From: HyVt-337 sp964428895
GTDB lineage: Bacteria; Planctomycetota; Phycisphaerae; SM23-33
Assembly: GCA_964428895.1 (NCBI GenBank)
Contig: CAYRZU010000097.1
Location: 1 to 8,766 of the forward strand
Direction: 5' to 3'
Length of the DNA: 8,766 nucleotides
In this document: piece after piece, positions 8,101 through 8,766 of the stretch
How the letters are laid out: every line of letters begins with the position of its first letter
How positions within the stretch are numbered: position 1 is the stretch's first letter
Position numbers and translations under genes: made by a program
The notes under the pieces: model-generated
The model's database searches: none
Seen by the model: the letters and a program-made list of their open reading frames with translations, nothing else
Told to the model about the DNA's origin: nothing

Positions 8101-8279
8101 CCCCACTTCGTACCGGCGGGCATGGGCTCGAACGGCCCGGCCATCGCCGAATCGAAGCTGAGCTTGTCAGCCGTAACGAAGCCGTCCAGGTCAACGCTTC
8201 CTAGCCGCTTGAAGACGTATCGCTTCAGTGCGTTGATCCAGGTATCAAGTCGGTGTGACCACTCCGGTCCCAATGGCAT
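5184..8279 (-). CDS. Glycoside hydrolase family 38 alpha-mannosidase
   Basis: This 1031-residue enzyme has the full GH38 signature. GHGHLDVAWLWPL holds the zinc ligands H255 and D257. The catalytic nucleophile is D367 in WLPDVFGYSGNLPQL. GWGDGGGGP lies at 456-464, YFLCHRGVLTSQAKTK around H515 (middle domain), and QFHDILPGSS holds the fourth metal ligand H573. An N-terminal beta-domain of about 50-160 precedes the catalytic barrel, and beta-sandwich domains fill about 620-1031. No signal peptide is visible. Length and layout match the cytoplasmic Ams1/MAN2C1 type (about 1040 residues) rather than secreted Golgi-type enzymes. It should remove non-reducing-end alpha-mannose from oligosaccharides with retention of configuration; linkage preference cannot be read. 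The start has GAGGAG 6 bases upstream. The gene lies 158 bases behind a PEP-CTERM gene on the same strand and has its own candidate promoter and terminator. Confidence 0.96.
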   Translation of the reverse strand: MPLGPEWSHRLDTWINALKRYVFKRLGSVDLDGFVTADKLSFDSAMAGPFEPMPAGTKWGQKFHFGWFRGSVTVPAEAAGAKLVLRNGFGKNGLVFVDGVAKGHVSVNNQPFVLSLDAKPGAEYQLLMEVSAGSEPQRCDTGPVPLGERAIPDDYPGNTPTLGELAFGIWQQRAAQLWFDVETLRTMLPYISEDYSVRANEIEEALKDFTLIVDFELPEDQMLATFDAARERLAPVLARPAGPSAPTLTAFGHGHLDVAWLWPLAETERKIARTISNQLSLISEFPWHRFLSPQPHLHWMLKRDYPELYERMKQAIADGSIIADGAVWVEPDTNMASGEALIRQFLFGKRWFKEEFGVDSEVLWLPDVFGYSGNLPQLMAGCGVKYFSSWKIFWDYHGGDPFPHDIFTWEGIDGSTVLVQLVNAYGMGCTPDSTIRNWRDRRVKDPRFDQRMHVFGWGDGGGGPALEHLEFTKRQFDLDGVPKMKMSSLAESFAEMEARGAPTERHVGEMYFLCHRGVLTSQAKTKLGNRRSELALREVEMWAAAALAAGDDYAYPAEAMTELWRTVLLMQFHDILPGSSIKRVHDEAEAAYANVVAEARNHAAGAAAALATPTDDAMVVFNSLSWDRPVLVILPDEWAGATDAQGNALGSQESEGRRIVEVTAPTCGWTTLRKGEAADSDGAIVSAGADHLENELVRVAFDDLGRITSAVDKTTGREFMAGLGNEFKLFKDQPTNFDAWDIDSMYEQTPVALDDAATVEVVASGPLFATLRVSRKLNDSPMTQEITLRAGARRVEFRTVVDWAEQHKLLKVGFATNIHTNEAIHEIQFGHTLRPTHRSRQHDADRFEVANHRWTALAEARRGAAVLNDCKYAINCLSGTMNLTLLRAPMAPDDLADRGRQVFTYAFLIWDGPSLADSHVVREGYELNVTPTVAAAEGGHRSLLAVDADNVIIDTVKPAEDASGDLIVRLYESMRSATTCTLTGSLPFRLVVETDMLENTVGTLDCIPADHGSSVNLDFRAFEVKTLRLKL

Positions 8280-8285
8280 AATGTG

Positions 8286-8291
8286 CTCCTC
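8286..8291 (-). promoter_or_regulatory. Ribosome binding site of the alpha-mannosidase
   Basis: GAGGAG on the - strand ends 6 bases before the ATG at 8279-8277. It supports the annotated start, which gives a protein beginning MPLGPEW with no signal peptide. Confidence 0.8.
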
Positions 8292-8323
8292 AATTGTCGG
8301 CCCCTGGCCGTCAGAGACGCCGA

Positions 8324-8352
8324 AATGTAACGGGCTGAGCGAGGCGAATCAA
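8324..8352 (-). promoter_or_regulatory. Candidate promoter for the alpha-mannosidase gene
   Basis: On the - strand TTGATT (8352-8347) and TACATT (8329-8324) are exactly 17 bases apart, each matching the sigma-70 consensus at 4 of 6 positions. Transcription would start near 8317, leaving a leader of about 38 bases that includes the GAGGAG site. If real, the mannosidase is transcribed independently of the PEP-CTERM gene. Confidence 0.4.
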
Positions 8353-8364
8353 TGGCGGTTCGCC
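8343..8364. repeat. Short inverted repeat overlapping the mannosidase -35 box, possible operator
   Basis: GGCGAA (8343-8348) and TTCGCC (8359-8364) form perfect 6-base arms with a 10-base spacer. The left arm overlaps the candidate -35 hexamer (8347-8352). The two arms are 16 bases apart start to start, which would suit a dimeric repressor, but arms this short are expected by chance in GC-rich DNA. Confidence 0.25.
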
Positions 8365-8437
8365 CGAACTTGGCAGGGATGCAAGGGATGACCGGAGAAG
8401 CAACACGCGGCGGGCCCGAAAGCAGGGAGCTTCGTAT

Positions 8438-8766
8438 CTACTTGTGCTTTCGGCCCACGATCAGGCTGAGGGCGCCCATCGCAAGGAGTGAAAGCGTCAA
8501 GGGCTCCGGGACCTCGGCGGGGGCGAGGATCGCGTAGGGGTCGGTATAGGTTGTCGCCACGCCGCTGATGTAGTTGACCAATATAGCCGGCGACTGGCCC
8601 ACGAAGACGTTGTCGATCTCCAGACTGAAATACGCGGTCAGCCCCGGGCCGTACGTGGCGGCCGGGCTCTGTCCCCACCAAACGTACCAGTCGTAGCCCG
8701 GCAGCCAGGGGGTGTACAGGTCAACATATCCCACCCAGCCCGCCGGGTCGGTGATGCCAAAGGTCC
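8438..8766 (-). CDS. PEP-CTERM sorting-domain protein, C-terminal part (5' cut by window)
   Basis: The last 108 codons are present (reading from 8764 down to TAG at 8440-8438); the frame is open to the window edge, so the true start lies outside. The end is a typical PEP-CTERM signal: VPEP at visible residues 85-88, a hydrophobic helix (LTLSLLAMGALSLIVG), then a basic cap RKHK. In exosortase systems this tail is cut and the protein is delivered to the outer envelope or exopolysaccharide. The region before it is rich in aromatic residues and glycine (for example DLYTPWLPGYDWYVWWGQSP) and resembles no fold I can name; it is probably beta-rich and surface-exposed. No exosortase gene is in the window. 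No clear terminator follows the stop; the 158-base gap holds only an 8-base palindrome (8411-8418) and the candidate mannosidase promoter. Confidence 0.85.
   Translation of the reverse strand, partial: TFGITDPAGWVGYVDLYTPWLPGYDWYVWWGQSPAATYGPGLTAYFSLEIDNVFVGQSPAILVNYISGVATTYTDPYAILAPAEVPEPLTLSLLAMGALSLIVGRKHK

Noticed and set aside
8298..8310. A 5-bp hairpin (CGGCC/GGCCG) in the mannosidase leader, considered as a riboswitch or terminator
   Set aside because: The stem is too short and lacks a U-tract; such repeats are common in GC-rich sequence.
8411..8418. The 8-base palindrome CGGGCCCG, considered as a terminator for the PEP-CTERM gene
   Set aside because: It has no loop or T-run and is expected by chance at this base composition.

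Overview
The window is high-GC DNA, with G or C at most third codon positions, from a bacterium. It is most likely a planctomycete of the Phycisphaerae type. This is an inference from a PEP-CTERM protein, an oxidoreductase/sugar isomerase pair, a large intracellular-type alpha-mannosidase and a DUF4139 protein together; no rRNA or marker gene is present to confirm it.

Left part (1-1063, + strand): the last 66 codons of a probable Gfo/Idh/MocA oxidoreductase overlap, by ATGA, a 287-residue TIM-barrel sugar isomerase/epimerase. The pair looks like the end of an operon for oxidising and isomerising sugars or inositols. A long hairpin at 1076-1116 lies between this operon and the convergent next gene.

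Middle part: a secreted DUF4139 (MuiA-like) protein of 609 residues lies on the - strand (1147-2976). It diverges from a 616-residue radical SAM protein with a cobalamin-binding-like N-terminal domain on the + strand (3244-5094). The 267-base gap between them holds a good sigma-70-type promoter for the radical SAM gene. That gene is a single-gene transcription unit closed by a 15-bp perfect bidirectional terminator.

Right part (- strand): a 1031-residue GH38 alpha-mannosidase (5184-8279) has its own candidate promoter, and a small inverted repeat overlaps the -35 box. Upstream of it, and cut by the window edge, is the C-terminal 108 residues of a PEP-CTERM surface protein.

The genes fit a carbohydrate-degrading lifestyle: mannoside hydrolysis, sugar oxidation/isomerisation and an exported anchored protein. 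They form at least four separate transcription units rather than one system. I see no tRNA, rRNA, CRISPR array, insertion sequence, phage or defence gene. The least explained element is the orphan radical SAM protein.
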